This document shows, piece by piece, positions 12,101-22,198 of a stretch of 64,000 nt of DNA; positions within the stretch are counted from its first letter, which is position 1; every line of letters starts with the position of its first letter. Position numbers and translations under genes: made by a program. The notes below the pieces were generated by a model that was given only the letters and a program-made list of their open reading frames with translations, ran no database searches and was not told the DNA's origin. The stretch is from Dryas octopetala (taxonomy: Eukaryota; Streptophyta; Magnoliopsida; Rosales; Rosaceae), in assembly GCA_963921425.1 (NCBI GenBank), contig OY992836.1, positions 3,239,825 through 3,303,824 of the forward strand, read 5' to 3'.

Positions 12101-14781
12101 GGATATTGGAACCTCTTATTATTGGACATTTAAAACTGTTGTTGGTATAACTTTTATCAAGGTGTGTTGAGTGGTTAAAAATATATAAAGAATACAGTAT
12201 CAGAACCTTTTAGGAATCATTTAGAGGCATTACTTGCATGGTCTGCAAATATAGAATTCTTACTTCATACAAACTTACAAAGTTTTAGGATAATAATCTG
12301 GTTTGGCCTAAGATCATCTAAATCAACCGATTTATCTTCTGAAACAACGGCAGTCTTGTACTATTCTAAATACCATGTTACTAATCTTATAGAAACATAT
12401 TGTGTTAATAAGATTTTTACTTTAGTGTGCAAAATCAACAAGATGTCAGGAATGGACCTTGGGTCTTGTATCTCAAATTTGAAGTGCTTCCTTGTAATTT
12501 CTTGGTCTGTCAACTGGCTTTCTGTTCATTTTCTTTTATATATTTTTAATTGTTGAATGTAGTTGATAGTATTTTATTTGTGCAGCTGACGCTATATAGG
12601 GTCATGGATACAGCAAAGCTCGCCACAAAATCTGGCAAACTGAACGAGTTTTCAATGGTCTTGCTAAATAACACCCTTTCTTTGCCTTTGGGGATCCTTC
12701 TTATTTTTGTTTTCAATGAGGTTGATTATCTTTTTACAACGTGAGTATTCTGTTTTGAGTATGCAGATAACATGTGTATGCCGCATGTATGACACTTTTT
12801 CTGTTGTGTCATATTGATGCAATCTAAATTTTTAATGATAAACATTATGGTTGAGGTCTGCATGATATGCTTATGAGTTATGGCCTTAGTCTTAGTTCAT
12901 AACGTAATGTGTGGGGTCTGCATGATATACGTATGAGTTATAACCTTAGTCCTAGTTCATAACGTAATGTGTGGGGGAGGATTAGAAAAGCATTTCTCCT
13001 TTTGATGGTCATTTTGTCAATGTATTTTTAAATTGGATATTTTTAGAGATTTATAGAAGTGAGGAAACTCCTACAATACAAAGGCAAGTGCAAGGAGTGA
13101 ACCTACATACACACACACACACCCACAATTCCTCTTTAGCATTTATCATATTCATGAAGATTAAAGTTGAAATCTAGATGAAGGGCTCGGGAAGAGAAAG
13201 CTTGCAACTACTATTTTATGATGTGGATTGGATAGAATTTCCGATTCTTTCTTCTTCCTCTTTCCTCACTCCTTCCCCTCCTGAAATGTTTGCCAAAGTT
13301 TGAAATATTCCTGATGGTACACCATGGTCTCTATCATATATAACCATTGAGAAATATGCATGAGGTGCTCCAAAGTTTGTTTTTTCATTGTTGCTTTTAT
13401 TTTGTTATGATTTCTCCAAGAAACTGTGATGACTAGCTAATAACATGTATGCAACCCATTTTTACCATTTGGCTATGACTCAGGTGTAGAATTACATTGT
13501 GCGATGTGTAAGGACTTCGTTTACTTGTCATAAGAAAAAATCAGGAAAAAGGAAGTTAGGGTTGTGTTTTGCATTATGTGTTTCTTATCAATTTTCAAAT
13601 TCTTTGATCCTATTGAATCTAATGAAGGTTAATGAAAATGGCAGACCACTTTTGAGGTTGCCAACCTTCTGGTTGGTAATGACGTTAAGTGGATTTTTGG
13701 GTCTGGCAATCAGCTTCACTTCTATGTGGTTTCTTCACCAAACAGGTGCTACCACGTACAGGTAAAATGAAAGTAACTGATGCATTGTTTTCTATTTCTG
13801 GGGTTTGCGACCTGGTTTAAGTTGGTGACTCCATTCAAACCTAGATTTATTATTCTTTTTTTTTCTAATTTAAAATTGATTCTTTTACCAGACTTTAGGA
13901 GGAAATTAGAAATAATGCAAATAAATCTGATATCCTTTGTTTCCAGGCTGTCAGGTAAGATGAAAGTAACTGATGCATTGTTTTCTATTTCTGGGGTTTG
14001 CAACCTGGTTTAAGTGAGATTTTGGTGACTCCATTCAAACCTGGATTTATTATTCTTTTTCTTTTTAATTTAAAATTGATTCTTTTATCAGACTTTAGGA
14101 GGAAATTAGAAATAATGCAAATAAATCTGATATCCTTTGTTTCCAGGCTGTGTAGGTCAGGTTCGATTGCAGTTGTGGTTGATGTAGTTTAGATGTTACC
14201 TGAACCTACCCAAGCTGGAAACTCGGAGTTTTAGACAAACCCAGAATTATATTTATTTTCACAGTATAGCCTGAGTCTGCATCTGTTGGTCAGTTTCTAT
14301 AGCTTGTTGACTAGCCAGTGATGTAAGAAGACTTGGCAGTAGATTTTAGAAAAACCCAGAATAATATTTGTATGTGAAAATCATATATCTGTTGTTTGTG
14401 TTGAAATGTTGAAATGAAGGGTTAGCATGATTAAATAACTATGCTTATTTTGGATAAGGAGTGTTAGTGATCCATTTGGAAACAACAGCTCTAATTCACT
14501 GCTCAATCTCTGCAGCCTTGTGGGGTCACTCAATAAGATTCCTCTATCTATTGCCGGTATCCTACTTTTCAAAGTCCCGACCAGTTTAGAGAACTCTGTG
14601 AGCATTTTCTTTGGTAAGTTCTTTCCATTAAAATGGCTTAAGAATGCGATGTTCTCCTCTCTAATCTTGCAAAGAAAAGCTTGATTTTCGTAGCATTACC
14701 AATGAAAAAGTGCAATTTGTAGGTCTTTTGGCTGGAGTATTTTTTGCTAGAGCCAAGATGCGAGAGAGATCTCAATCCTGA
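4683..14781 (+). CDS. GONST1: Nucleotide-sugar (GDP-mannose) transporter, GONST1-like, 8 exons
   Basis: Coding exons: 4683-4889, 5049-5188, 6089-6218, 8438-8536, 12586-12740, 13645-13761, 14516-14613 and 14723-14781. All junctions are GT-AG and the phases join without a break, giving 334 residues, the length expected for plant GONST1. GONST1 moves GDP-mannose into the Golgi lumen for glycosylation; known members supply glycosylinositolphosphoceramide mannosylation. Visible marks are a short polar N terminus, [12 protein letters not shown] in the first membrane helix, [19 protein letters not shown] (exons 2-3), the GGVTDLSF loop, [12 protein letters not shown] across exons 6-7 (the GSLNK form of the nucleotide-sugar GALNK binding motif), and a basic [11 protein letters not shown] tail. 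About ten membrane helices are expected. Introns 3 (2.2 kb) and 4 (4.0 kb) are packed with mobile DNA, yet every exon is intact, so the gene is probably functional. Confidence 0.93.
6509..6573. repeat. (TA)n(GA)n microsatellite in GONST1 intron 3
   Basis: A compound simple repeat: about nine TA units run directly into about 24 GA units. It borders the left end of the miniature element starting near 6578. Confidence 0.95.
6578..7069. mobile_element. Miniature inverted-repeat element, family D copy 1 (possibly composite)
   Basis: The left end CTTCTAGAGCAGATG and the reverse of the right end (TTTTCTAAAGCGGATGTCC) are inverted repeats. A third copy of the end motif (CTTTTCTAGAGCGGATATC) lies inside at 6756-6779, which suggests two elements fused or nested. 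It shares its termini with the shorter element at 7101-7296. No coding capacity; lies in GONST1 intron 3. Confidence 0.55.
7101..7296. mobile_element. Fold-back miniature element, family D copy 2
   Basis: About 196 bp made of two long inverted arms. The left arm starts TTCTTTAGAGAGGATGTTCG, the reversed right arm TTCTCTAGAGAGGATGTCCG, and both carry TGACATGGGGTAGA and GTGTCGACAC before a ~30-bp loop. It lies between AT dinucleotide runs, which hides any target duplication. Inside GONST1 intron 3. Confidence 0.75.
7344..7716. mobile_element. Fold-back miniature element, family A copy 1
   Basis: About 373 bp that fold almost completely on themselves. The left arm begins GGGGTCTTCCATTGAGGG and the reversed right arm GGGGCCTTCCAATGAGGG; each contains TGAGGGATCCCTCATTTA and a core with GATCATCCTTGTAAAAAATC. 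No clear target duplication. Related copies are at 7780-7990, 11531-11930 and 40190-40550. Confidence 0.75.
7780..7990. mobile_element. Degenerate fold-back element, family A copy 2
   Basis: Carries the family core twice in opposite orientation: ATTAGACAAACCAGAAACCATT on the left and AAACAGTTTCCGATTTGTCT on the right, followed by GATCCTTGAGGA. The outer ends are poorly kept. Inside GONST1 intron 3. Confidence 0.55.
9466..9663 (-). pseudogene. Copia RNase H fragment
   Basis: On the minus strand this reads [20 protein letters not shown], then a KHIEVDC segment and the [12 protein letters not shown] box, the hallmark C-terminal end of Copia RNase H. About 65 codons remain; the upstream part was lost where the LINE fragment now begins. 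Confidence 0.85.
9673..10440 (+). pseudogene. LINE (L1-type) fragment, C-terminal region
   Basis: The plus strand reads [16 protein letters not shown], then [20 protein letters not shown] and [10 protein letters not shown], followed by a [17 protein letters not shown] stretch. This is the conserved region after the reverse transcriptase of plant L1 LINEs that leads into a zinc-binding domain. The zinc-binding cysteines after SPQWC are missing, so the copy has an internal deletion, and the region to about 10365 has stops. It interrupts the Copia remnant around it. Confidence 0.75.
10619..10895 (+). mobile_element. TRIM-type miniature LTR retrotransposon
   Basis: Two short direct repeats, 10619-10690 (TGTTAGAATATAAAA...TTATCA) and 10807-10895 (TGTTGGAATATAAAA...TATATCA), share GTTTAAGC/CTTAAGC and GGAATAGTGGTA blocks. 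TGGCATCAGCG follows the left repeat at 10691, resembling an initiator-tRNA-Met primer site, and a GAGGGGGAG polypurine tract precedes the right one. Flanks ATAAC and ATATC differ at one base, consistent with an old 5-bp target duplication. With 277 bp and no coding capacity this fits the TRIM class. Confidence 0.7.
10896..11160 (-). pseudogene. Copia protease fragment
   Basis: One minus-strand frame here contains [17 protein letters not shown], the aspartic-protease active-site region (D-S-G-A-S) of a Copia polyprotein. It is only some tens of codons long and is cut by the TRIM insertion at 10895. Confidence 0.7.
11531..11930. mobile_element. Fold-back miniature element, family A copy 3
   Basis: Perfect terminal GAGGGAGCTTCCGTT on the left and on the reversed right end, then AAGGGATCCCTTAAATAAGC-like arms. 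The core has the family signature AAAAAATTAGACAAATCGGA and, inverted, GGTTTCCGATTTATCTAATT. Length about 400 bp, in GONST1 intron 4. Confidence 0.75.
12855..12974. repeat. 60-bp tandem duplication in GONST1 intron 5
   Basis: Two adjacent 60-bp copies (12855-12914 and 12915-12974), each starting GGTCTGCATGATAT and ending CATAACGTAATGTGTGG, with a handful of differences. Non-coding. Confidence 0.85.
13762..14151 (+). repeat. 193-bp tandem duplication at the GONST1 exon 6 donor
   Basis: Copy 1 starts exactly at the intron 6 donor (GTAAAATGAAAGTAACTGAT), copy 2 at 13955 with GTAAGATGAAAGTAACTGAT. Each ends in TTTGTTTCCAGGCTGT. The duplication therefore copies a donor-like GTAAG and an acceptor-like TTTCCAG within intron 6. 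The exon 6 to exon 7 join given in the gene entry ignores these extra sites. Confidence 0.8.
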
Positions 14782-15585
14782 ACAGTTTTAACTAGTTTCG
14801 AATACTTAATGACGACCAAATTCTGCACTGGGTAAAAGCTGCATCCGACTGCTTTAATATGTCACGCTTCAATTGCGGGAAATCATTTATGAAGACTGGT
14901 GAAGTGACTGATAAAGGAGTATAGAAGGTTTTGCCCATTTGCGTGTGCTGTTTTGTTACAGTTTTCTTGAATGAAAACTTCCATTCAATTTCATCAGGCT
15001 CTGGGTATGTTGTATCAAAAATATACCTTACCACTAATATTGTTCACCAATCTGTATTTTCTTCTGTAACTCATTCCTCTGCTTCATCTTTGCTAGTCGT
15101 ATAGAATCAATAACTCTGAAACTCATGCTAAATTGGGAGAAAAACGAGCTACCCGAGATACTGGTGAAAAGGGCTTTTCCTTTATTTTTGGATGTCTTCT
15201 ATTTCCTTCTTTCTCTTATTTAATTTTTTTTTTTTGGTTCCATTTTGGTGTTTTCCGCTGTTATGTGGATGAGCAACAGTCTAAAATTAAGGATGCAGGA
15301 CAACCTGCACATTCTTAATCAATCCAATTTGTTTGCTTCTCTCTCACAGTAAAAGCATCTGTGTTTGGTTTCCTGAACACGCACTCCTGAAATATTATGT
15401 TAAATGTTAAATTAGGGGAATAATTTCTGATAATTCATCTCCCAAAGGGAGGCATCTATAGCTAATACTATAAAGTTAGAGATTATATGAATCTTATCAT
15501 AGTGATTCCAGGAAAAGTAATAAACCTTCAAAACTAAGAAAATCAACTATACATAATTGAAATTATAAGATTGATTCACTCAAAA
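14782..15585 (+). other. 3' UTR and downstream flank of the GONST1-like gene
   Basis: The stop is at 14779-14781. The next few hundred bases show no protein or repeat I recognise and probably include the 3' UTR; its end is not resolved. The ORF at 15133-15318 lacks any family resemblance and is treated as chance. Confidence 0.4.
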
Positions 15586-15666
15586 AATTATTAGGTGTAT
15601 CCGATATACCGTTATGTAATGTAACAAATTCAACATGTAAGGGTATTATTAGAAGATATATTTATA

Positions 15667-15711
15667 GGGGGCGGCTATTCCGACCACCCTCTTCTACTTA
15701 GTTGACCACCC
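15667..15711 (+). repeat. Left terminal inverted repeat of the MULE
   Basis: GGGGGCGGCTATTCCGACCA, then CCCT, a variable stretch and TTAGTTGACCACCCT. The reversed right end has the same order of blocks: G-run, GGCTAT, ACCACCAT, GAGTTGACCACCCC. Confidence 0.65.
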
Positions 15712-15789
15712 TAAATTGTATTTAGTAAAAGACATATATACCCTATAGCAAAATGACCATAAAGGACATCTAATATTTGGTTTTCTCCC

Positions 15790-16040
15790 AACACCCCCTA
15801 CCATCTTCAACCACCAGCTGAGAGGAGCACCATCATCTTCACCACCATCTTCAACCTTCCACCACCACCATCTTCAACCTTCATCTTCCACCTTCCACCA
15901 CCACCATCATCAACCTACCACCCTAGATATAGATTTTTGTTTTAAACAATCCCACCCACGTGCTCCACCCACAATCCCACCCGCTGGCTCCACCCACTCC
16001 ACTCTCTTCTACCACCACCACCATCTTCAACCAACCCTAG
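15790..16040 (+). repeat. CCACCATCTTCAACC-type short repeats in the transposase gene leader
   Basis: Degenerate, tandem-like copies of CCACCACCATCTTCAACC recur at least six times between the terminal repeat and the transposase start, making the plus strand almost purine-free in places. Probably untranslated leader of the transposase gene. Confidence 0.65.
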
Positions 16041-16096
16041 ACATAGATTGTTTTTGTAAACAAATGCATTGTATCCAAATCACCTACTTTTGACAA

Positions 16097-19000
16097 ATGG
16101 ACAATCAGAACGACAACTTGGAGTCATCAAATGAAGTAAGTTTGAGTTTTTATTGAGTTTTTTTGAATTTTTTCGCGGCTGAAAATCTGTGAGTTCGTGT
16201 TTTTATTCGGTAAACCAGTACCGAAATATACATTATATTTCGGTGGATGGTCACCGAATAAATGTATATATTTCGGTAGGTATCCACCGTTTATAAATGT
16301 AATGTCAAATTTTTTACACATTTGTTCGGTCGATGCCCGTCGAAAAATGGCAATACATTCGGTGGTTTATCACCGAAGTTTATACCACCGTTCGGCAGAT
16401 ATCCAACGAATGAATAACGTATAGTTTTTAAAATAGTTTTATTCGGTAGGTAGTTGTCGAATTATATTGGTATATTCGGTACTTAGCCACCGAATATACA
16501 TGGTTTATTCGGTGGATTCCCGTCGAATACTGGGACAAAACTACATTTTTTCCCGAATGACCAACGTATAATTGTTTCATTCGGTAGTCAATTGTCGAAC
16601 TTTGTTTGAATATTCGGTACTTAGGCACCGAATATATGTGATATTTTCGGTGGCTTCCCGTCGAATACTAGGACAAAAATTAATTTTTTTTTTTTTTTTG
16701 CTGAATAGGAGCAGCAAGTGGATGCTTCCACCGAACTCAGTATAGTTGAAGGAAGGTGCAATTTTGACTACACCAATGAATTCACAACAGCGGAGGTAAA
16801 CATTGTTTGTATGGCCGGGAATTATGATTTATGCATACCTAAATATGAATTGTAAATAATATATATAATTATCATGTGTAGGTGTTTCAAAGTAAGGATT
16901 CAATGGTTAGTTGGATTCGTGCACAAGGAAAAAGGAACAACATGGTAATTGTCATTAGAAGGTCTGATGCAGGCGGGGTTCGTGGTAAGAGAGCTTGGAT
17001 CAAATTTGCTTGTGAGAGAAATGGTCAATATGAGCCAAATAGATCAAGGAAGTCATCAAAGTCAGATTCAGGCGACCAAACATCCGATGCTGCTAGCCGT
17101 AAGCAACCGGTTTCTAATGACTCTAAGGACACCCGTTCGAAGAAATGTGGATGTCCATTCTCGTTGAAGGCGGTGAACACTGGATGTGGTGATCAATGGG
17201 AGTTGGAGGTTGCATGTGGAGTGCATAACCATGTAGTTTCAGAGTATAATGAAGGGCATTCATTCGCAGGCAGATTAACTGAAGAAGAGAATTCATTGTT
17301 AGTGGCTTTGTCCAAGACTTTGGTGAAACCGAAAGATATATTGAAGACCATAAAAAGTCAGAATCCACAGAATACATCAATCATCAAGACAGTATACAAT
17401 GCCAGGCAAAAACATAGGGTCATCGAGAGGGCCGGTAGATCAGAGATGCAAGTATTGCTAACTAAGCTGAGAGAACATAATTATGTTGAGTGGCATAGAA
17501 GTTCTGGTGATGTTGTGACTGACCTGTTTTGGACTCATCCTGAGAGTGTTGATATATTACGTGCATTTCCGCATGTACTGATAATGGATTGCACTTATAA
17601 GACTAATAGGTACCGTTGGCCACTTTTTGAGATTGTGGGTGTGACTTCCACTAGCATGACATTCTCTGTTGCATTCGCTTATATATGTTCTGAGAAGGAG
17701 GATAATTATACATGGGCTTTGGGTAGAGTACGGTCTTTATTGAATGATGACTGTCTTCCTAACGTGATTGTCACGGATCGGGAACTAGCACTCATGTCTG
17801 CAATCCCTAAAGTGTTTCCTAGGGCAAGACATTTATTGTGTAGATGGCACATTAGCAAAAATGTGTTGAAAAATTGCAGGAAGTTGTTTGGTACGGTTGA
17901 CCATTGGGAGAAGTTTAATGCTGCCTGGAATTGTTTGGTTGGATCGGAGAGTGAGGATGAGTATGTGAGTCGTTTGCGTGACATGGAAACCAACTTTTGT
18001 TCATACGCCGGAGCTATTGAGTACATTAAGGATAGTTGGTTGATACCTTATAAGGAGAGGTTTGTGGCTGCATGGACAGATGCTTGTATGCACCTTGGTA
18101 ACACCACTTCGAACAGGTAGTCTATTTTTGTTATCATTGACTTGTTATATGCTTGGACACACATACTAACTTCTTGTTACGAACAGGGCTGAAAGTGCAC
18201 ATTCAAGGTTAAAGAAGGAACTTGGCACTAGTCAGCTTAGTTTTGAGTTATCATGGCAGCATATTCATACATTGCTAGAGTTGCAGCATACACACATTAA
18301 GGCATCATTTGAGAAAAGCCGTTGTTTTATCCAGCATAGTGTCAGGAAACATGAGGAGATGAAGGAATTGTTAGGCTATGTATCAGATACAGCATTGAAT
18401 ATAATTGGTTGTGAGATAAAGAGGTACCTTCACTAACCTTCATTCTACGCATTAAACACTTATTTAGTTTGTACCAATAATTTATTCACTTCTTTTATAT
18501 TGTACAGGGCTGAATGGATTGGAGGTGCCTTACCATGTGATTGCACCATTCGTCGAACACACGAGTTGCCCATGTGCACATGAGATTTTGTCGTATAGAC
18601 GACGTAACCGGCCTATTCCACTTGACTCCCTTCATCCTTATTGGAGAAAGTTGGATTACAATAGGGAACCGGAGGTCACAAAACTCTCAGATCCTCCAGT
18701 TAATGCCACAGTGGATAGACTAATAAAATGGATGGAAGAGCAAGATGCAGACACCCAGAAGCACATAAGTTTGAAGTTAGAAGAGCTTATGAATCCAAGT
18801 TCCACTACTCTGAGGGAACCACAAGTGAAGACCAAGACTAGGGGCCGCCCAAGTAAAGCTGAAACCTCTACTAGGCGTTTGCCATCCGCATTTGAGTACG
18901 TACTTTCCGGTTGTGACAGTCATTCACCCTCACCGTCCATTGGCAATGTTGGCTGTACCTCGCCAAAAAAGAAACTAAAAAAACGGGCCAACAAAGTGAA

Positions 19001-19737
19001 GACGAGTTCGCCCATTCCATTTGCTCAGCCACATCGGTATATAGACCAGTTTCAACCCATCATGAGACCGTACATTTCTGGTGTAACCGACGTCTTACCA
19101 GATGGTAATTGTGGATATAGAGTTGTAGCTGCAGCTATGGGATTTGGAGTGGATGCTTGGCGGAAGGTACGCACAGACTTATCCAGGACACTGCTACATA
19201 CACCGGCTTTGTTTGAGTCAGTTTTCCATGTGCGCGAGCGAGTTATGGAGTTTCAGAGGGTACTTGACTATTTTGATGACACCCCTGCACCCAGAGATCA
19301 TTGGATGACTATGCCCGAGATGGGATATATTATCGCCACATGTTATGGTGTAACCGTGATCCATTTATGTAGATCGTTATGCCTTACGTGTCTCCCACTA
19401 TATGCACACTCAGAAGCACATCAGGACGTTGAGCTCCGTGAGATTTGCATTGGTTTTGTCAACGGTGATCATTTTGTACAGGTACGGCTATAAATTGTGT
19501 AATTGTAAATTTATAGTAGAAAAATTGTCATTGCTAAGTTATTCACTTAATTAATATGTGTAGGTACACTTGTCCCCGGGCCATCCTATGCCACCTATTT
19601 CAGATGATTGGCATAAACATGCCGACGCGTATGCCGCACGTGGTTGGTACATTGGATATCAAAATCGCCTTGAGGAGTTCAAGCGAATTAATGGTGACGT
19701 GCCTACTCCGGAAATTGTGTCTCTTGATAATGATTGA
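16097..19737 (+). pseudogene. MULE transposase (FAR1-type finger, MULE, SWIM) with C-terminal OTU protease
   Basis: Exons 16097-16135, 16709-16795, 16882-18116, 18187-18423, 18508-19481 and 19564-19737, all GT-AG. They encode about 914 residues if one extra base is discounted. Domains in order: an N-terminal acidic/FAR1-like region, a WRKY-GCM1/FAR1-type zinc finger (KKCGCPF ... GVHNH), the MULE DDE core (MDCTYKTN; VTDRELALM; RAESAHSR for the third acidic residue; CRWHISKN), a SWIM zinc finger (CDC ... CAH), an AT-hook-like TRGRPSK, and an OTU cysteine-protease domain with DGNC (Asp/Cys) and GDHFVQ (His). Exon 5 has a single-base excess in a CCC run at 18569-18571, between the two halves of the SWIM finger, that puts the OTU part out of frame. 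The protein would bind and mobilise the element ends. Either inactive or a sequencing error. Confidence 0.85.
16206..16668. repeat. Left array of about 13 short hairpins (TTCGGT...ACCGAA)
   Basis: About thirteen imperfect palindromes of 20-21 bp, each of the form TTCGGTRG-N6-YCACCGAA, are spaced by 15-20 bp of AT-rich DNA. Examples are at 16237-16257 and 16484-16503. Several units have CCCGTCGAA on the right side. The array fills most of intron 1 of the transposase gene. A matching array lies near the other end of the element. Confidence 0.85.
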
Positions 19738-20036
19738 ATTTCAACTTAATGAGTTCAAGTGAATTTTTTTTAACCTTTATGGCGTACGTACCATGTATGT
19801 GGGATGATATTAACCTTTATTAGATCTTGACTCATGCATAATATTATCATAATATGTGGTGCTCCAATATTTGTTCGGATTGTTTTTATGCAATTTCAAA
19901 GTCACTAAATTAAGATGCTCCAATTTTAGCCAAAATAAAAAACAGAAGGTCATAATTACAAATAACCCTCATAATTAGTCATTAACTTTTGGCCCTTGTG
20001 TTCATCAAAAAAACTTCTGAACATGAAAGCGGGTGA

Positions 20037-22104
20037 TCACTGCCGAGTGCGGCGCTGGTAGGTCATGGTGCTGCTCAAGTGTGTGCCCTCCAAGATATGT
20101 TGTAGACTGTCAATCGCCCTGTAAAGGTGAGAGGGACGCCTTGTGGCCTCATCCTCGCCCAATGCCACAATAGGGCGAGTGATATGCAACATACGGTCAA
20201 CACAGTCCTGTAAGTAACAAAATCATATATAAGCAACAATTTATATACCATGTCAAAATATAAGCCAATTTGAGCCTAAATAAACAATTTTCACCACCAA
20301 TTTCAAATTTTAAGCCTTTGGATCCATACCCTGCCAAATCCTGGTGCCACGGTCCTGTGGGGGTCAAATGCAGTCCTCAGTGCTGGATTTTGGATGTACG
20401 GATGAGATACATAATGGAACCACTGGAGGTAGCCGTCAACGGTGTCAGATGGAGCCTTCACTGGTACACTGCGACTATCTTCAGACAATAAGTGGTCCGG
20501 CCACCTCTCCCACGTACTATCAAAGTACTCGTAAAAGGGATTGTACGATTGTGCATAAGCACCTCGTCCACCACGCTGAGGAGCACGTGGTGCAGGGGGG
20601 ATAGTTTGTACCCGTCCAAATTGCCTTAAGACTCTCTCCGGATAATATGGCTCCACAATGTCGAAACACTTGATCAATCCTGTGTAAAATGCAACATCTA
20701 GTAATGGATGTTGTTGTCTACTGGATTTGTAGGGTTCCCATATAACCTGAAGAAAGAAAAAAAACCAAAATAAGTTAGTATCAACTAATTCATCCAAGAG
20801 CAACATATGCAAAATTAAGTCTAATTTTTCATTATCACTATAAATATATACCTCATCCGCCTTCAAATCGTCAAGTCGTTGTCTCAGTTTCTGCACATCT
20901 TCACAAGTTGTCCCGGTATCCCTCCTCGGAGTCCATCGGAGCGCACGGGGGCTACTCTCTAAGTAGTTAATGTCATAGCCCGGACTAACAATATGGTGCA
21001 TATGCTCATACACCCATGCCTCCAACAAGGTCATATATCCGCACATTTGCTTAACCTTAGACCTAGAAGCAACACCTAACTGCCGATATAGGAAAGATAA
21101 GGCCCCTGCACCCCATGCATAATGGCTAGTGGTGTCGAGATTAGTAAGTAATCGTAGATACTGGACTTGTACCCTTGTGCCAGTCTTATCGGCAAAAAGG
21201 GTACATCCCAATAAGAACAATAAATAGGCTCTAGCAGCACACCTCACTAGCTCATCATCATCTGTATCACACACATGGCCAAACCTCGACCGTAACCACT
21301 CGAGACGCACATACCCACCAGAATAGTCATCCAACTCCGATGTGGCATCTGCCTCACTCACCCCTAAGTATGTTCTCAATAACAAATTTGATGCAATATG
21401 ATCATGAGGGGGTGTAGAAAGTGATAAACCCACAACCGGAATTCCCAAAATGTTTGACACATCATCTAGTGTGATGGTCATCTCACCGAATGGCATATGG
21501 AAAGTATTAGTCTCAGGCTGCCACCTCTCAACAAAGGCTGAGACCACTACCTTATCAACAGTACGGTACGAGCATGACACCAGTGGTCCGAGCCCAGATC
21601 TCATCACATACCCCTTCACATTGTTATTATCATTTCTACTCCACAAGTCCCATGTGCGCAGCTTTGTTGTTTTGGATATGCATCTTAGGGGCTCACGTTC
21701 CTATTTTCAAAAACAAGCCACAAGTCAATTACAATATTGCAAACTATATAGTTATAAAATTTTAAATTATATAAGTCATTATGTATAATCTCTAATACCT
21801 CATTTTTCCAAATGGAGGCAGCAATGTGACTGTTGAAGCTCCTAAGCAATGACATATCAGTGGGACCTCCAGGGAAAGGCCCATCTGAATCATTGTTGTC
21901 ATCTTCCATTGCATTCTCTTCCGGCTGGACATCATCCCCCCTCTCTTCGTAAATAGTGTTGCCCCTCCTCCTACGCCTCTCTGAAGCTGTAGGACGTGTT
22001 CGATCTTCATTTGCATCACCGCCTCTAGAAGATCTACCTCTAGAAGTTTCGCCTCGAGCAGATTTACCTCTAGATGCTCCTCTCCTATCCATACCTATAT
22101 TCAA
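20037..22104 (-). CDS. Plant mobile domain (PMD, MAIN/MAIL1-like) protein carried by the MULE
   Basis: Exons on the minus strand: 22104-21799, 21700-20852, 20746-20330 and 20207-20037, all in phase 0 with GT-AG introns, giving 580 residues with no internal stop. The N terminus is a basic RG-rich tail (SRGKSARGETSRGRS) and an RRRRR cluster, then an acidic patch. The core matches the plant mobile domain: FVERWQPETNTFHMPFGEMT, ITLDDVSNILGIPV, then LRTYLG, AYLLFLLGCTLFADKTG and WAGALSFLYRQL-like segments (here WGAGALSFLYRQL). Host relatives (MAIN, MAIL1) act in gene silencing and genome stability; transposon-borne copies are known. The 105-bp intron 2 is a multiple of three and open, so retention would still read through. 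Start at 22104 or 22092. Confidence 0.85.
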
Positions 22105-22198
22105 AAATTGAAATCATGTTTACAATACAGAGAATATAAGTTATCATGAAATATAGAATAAGAGAAAAGTGTATGTAAAAATATTTTATATTCATGTC

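Noticed and set aside
13780-14192. Paired similar ORFs in GONST1 intron 6
   Set aside because: They come from the 193-bp intronic tandem duplication and do not match any transporter sequence.
16206-16668. CRISPR-like regular spacing of short repeats
   Set aside because: The repeats are degenerate palindromes inside a plant transposon intron, the spacers are short AT-rich filler, and no cas genes exist in this eukaryotic context.
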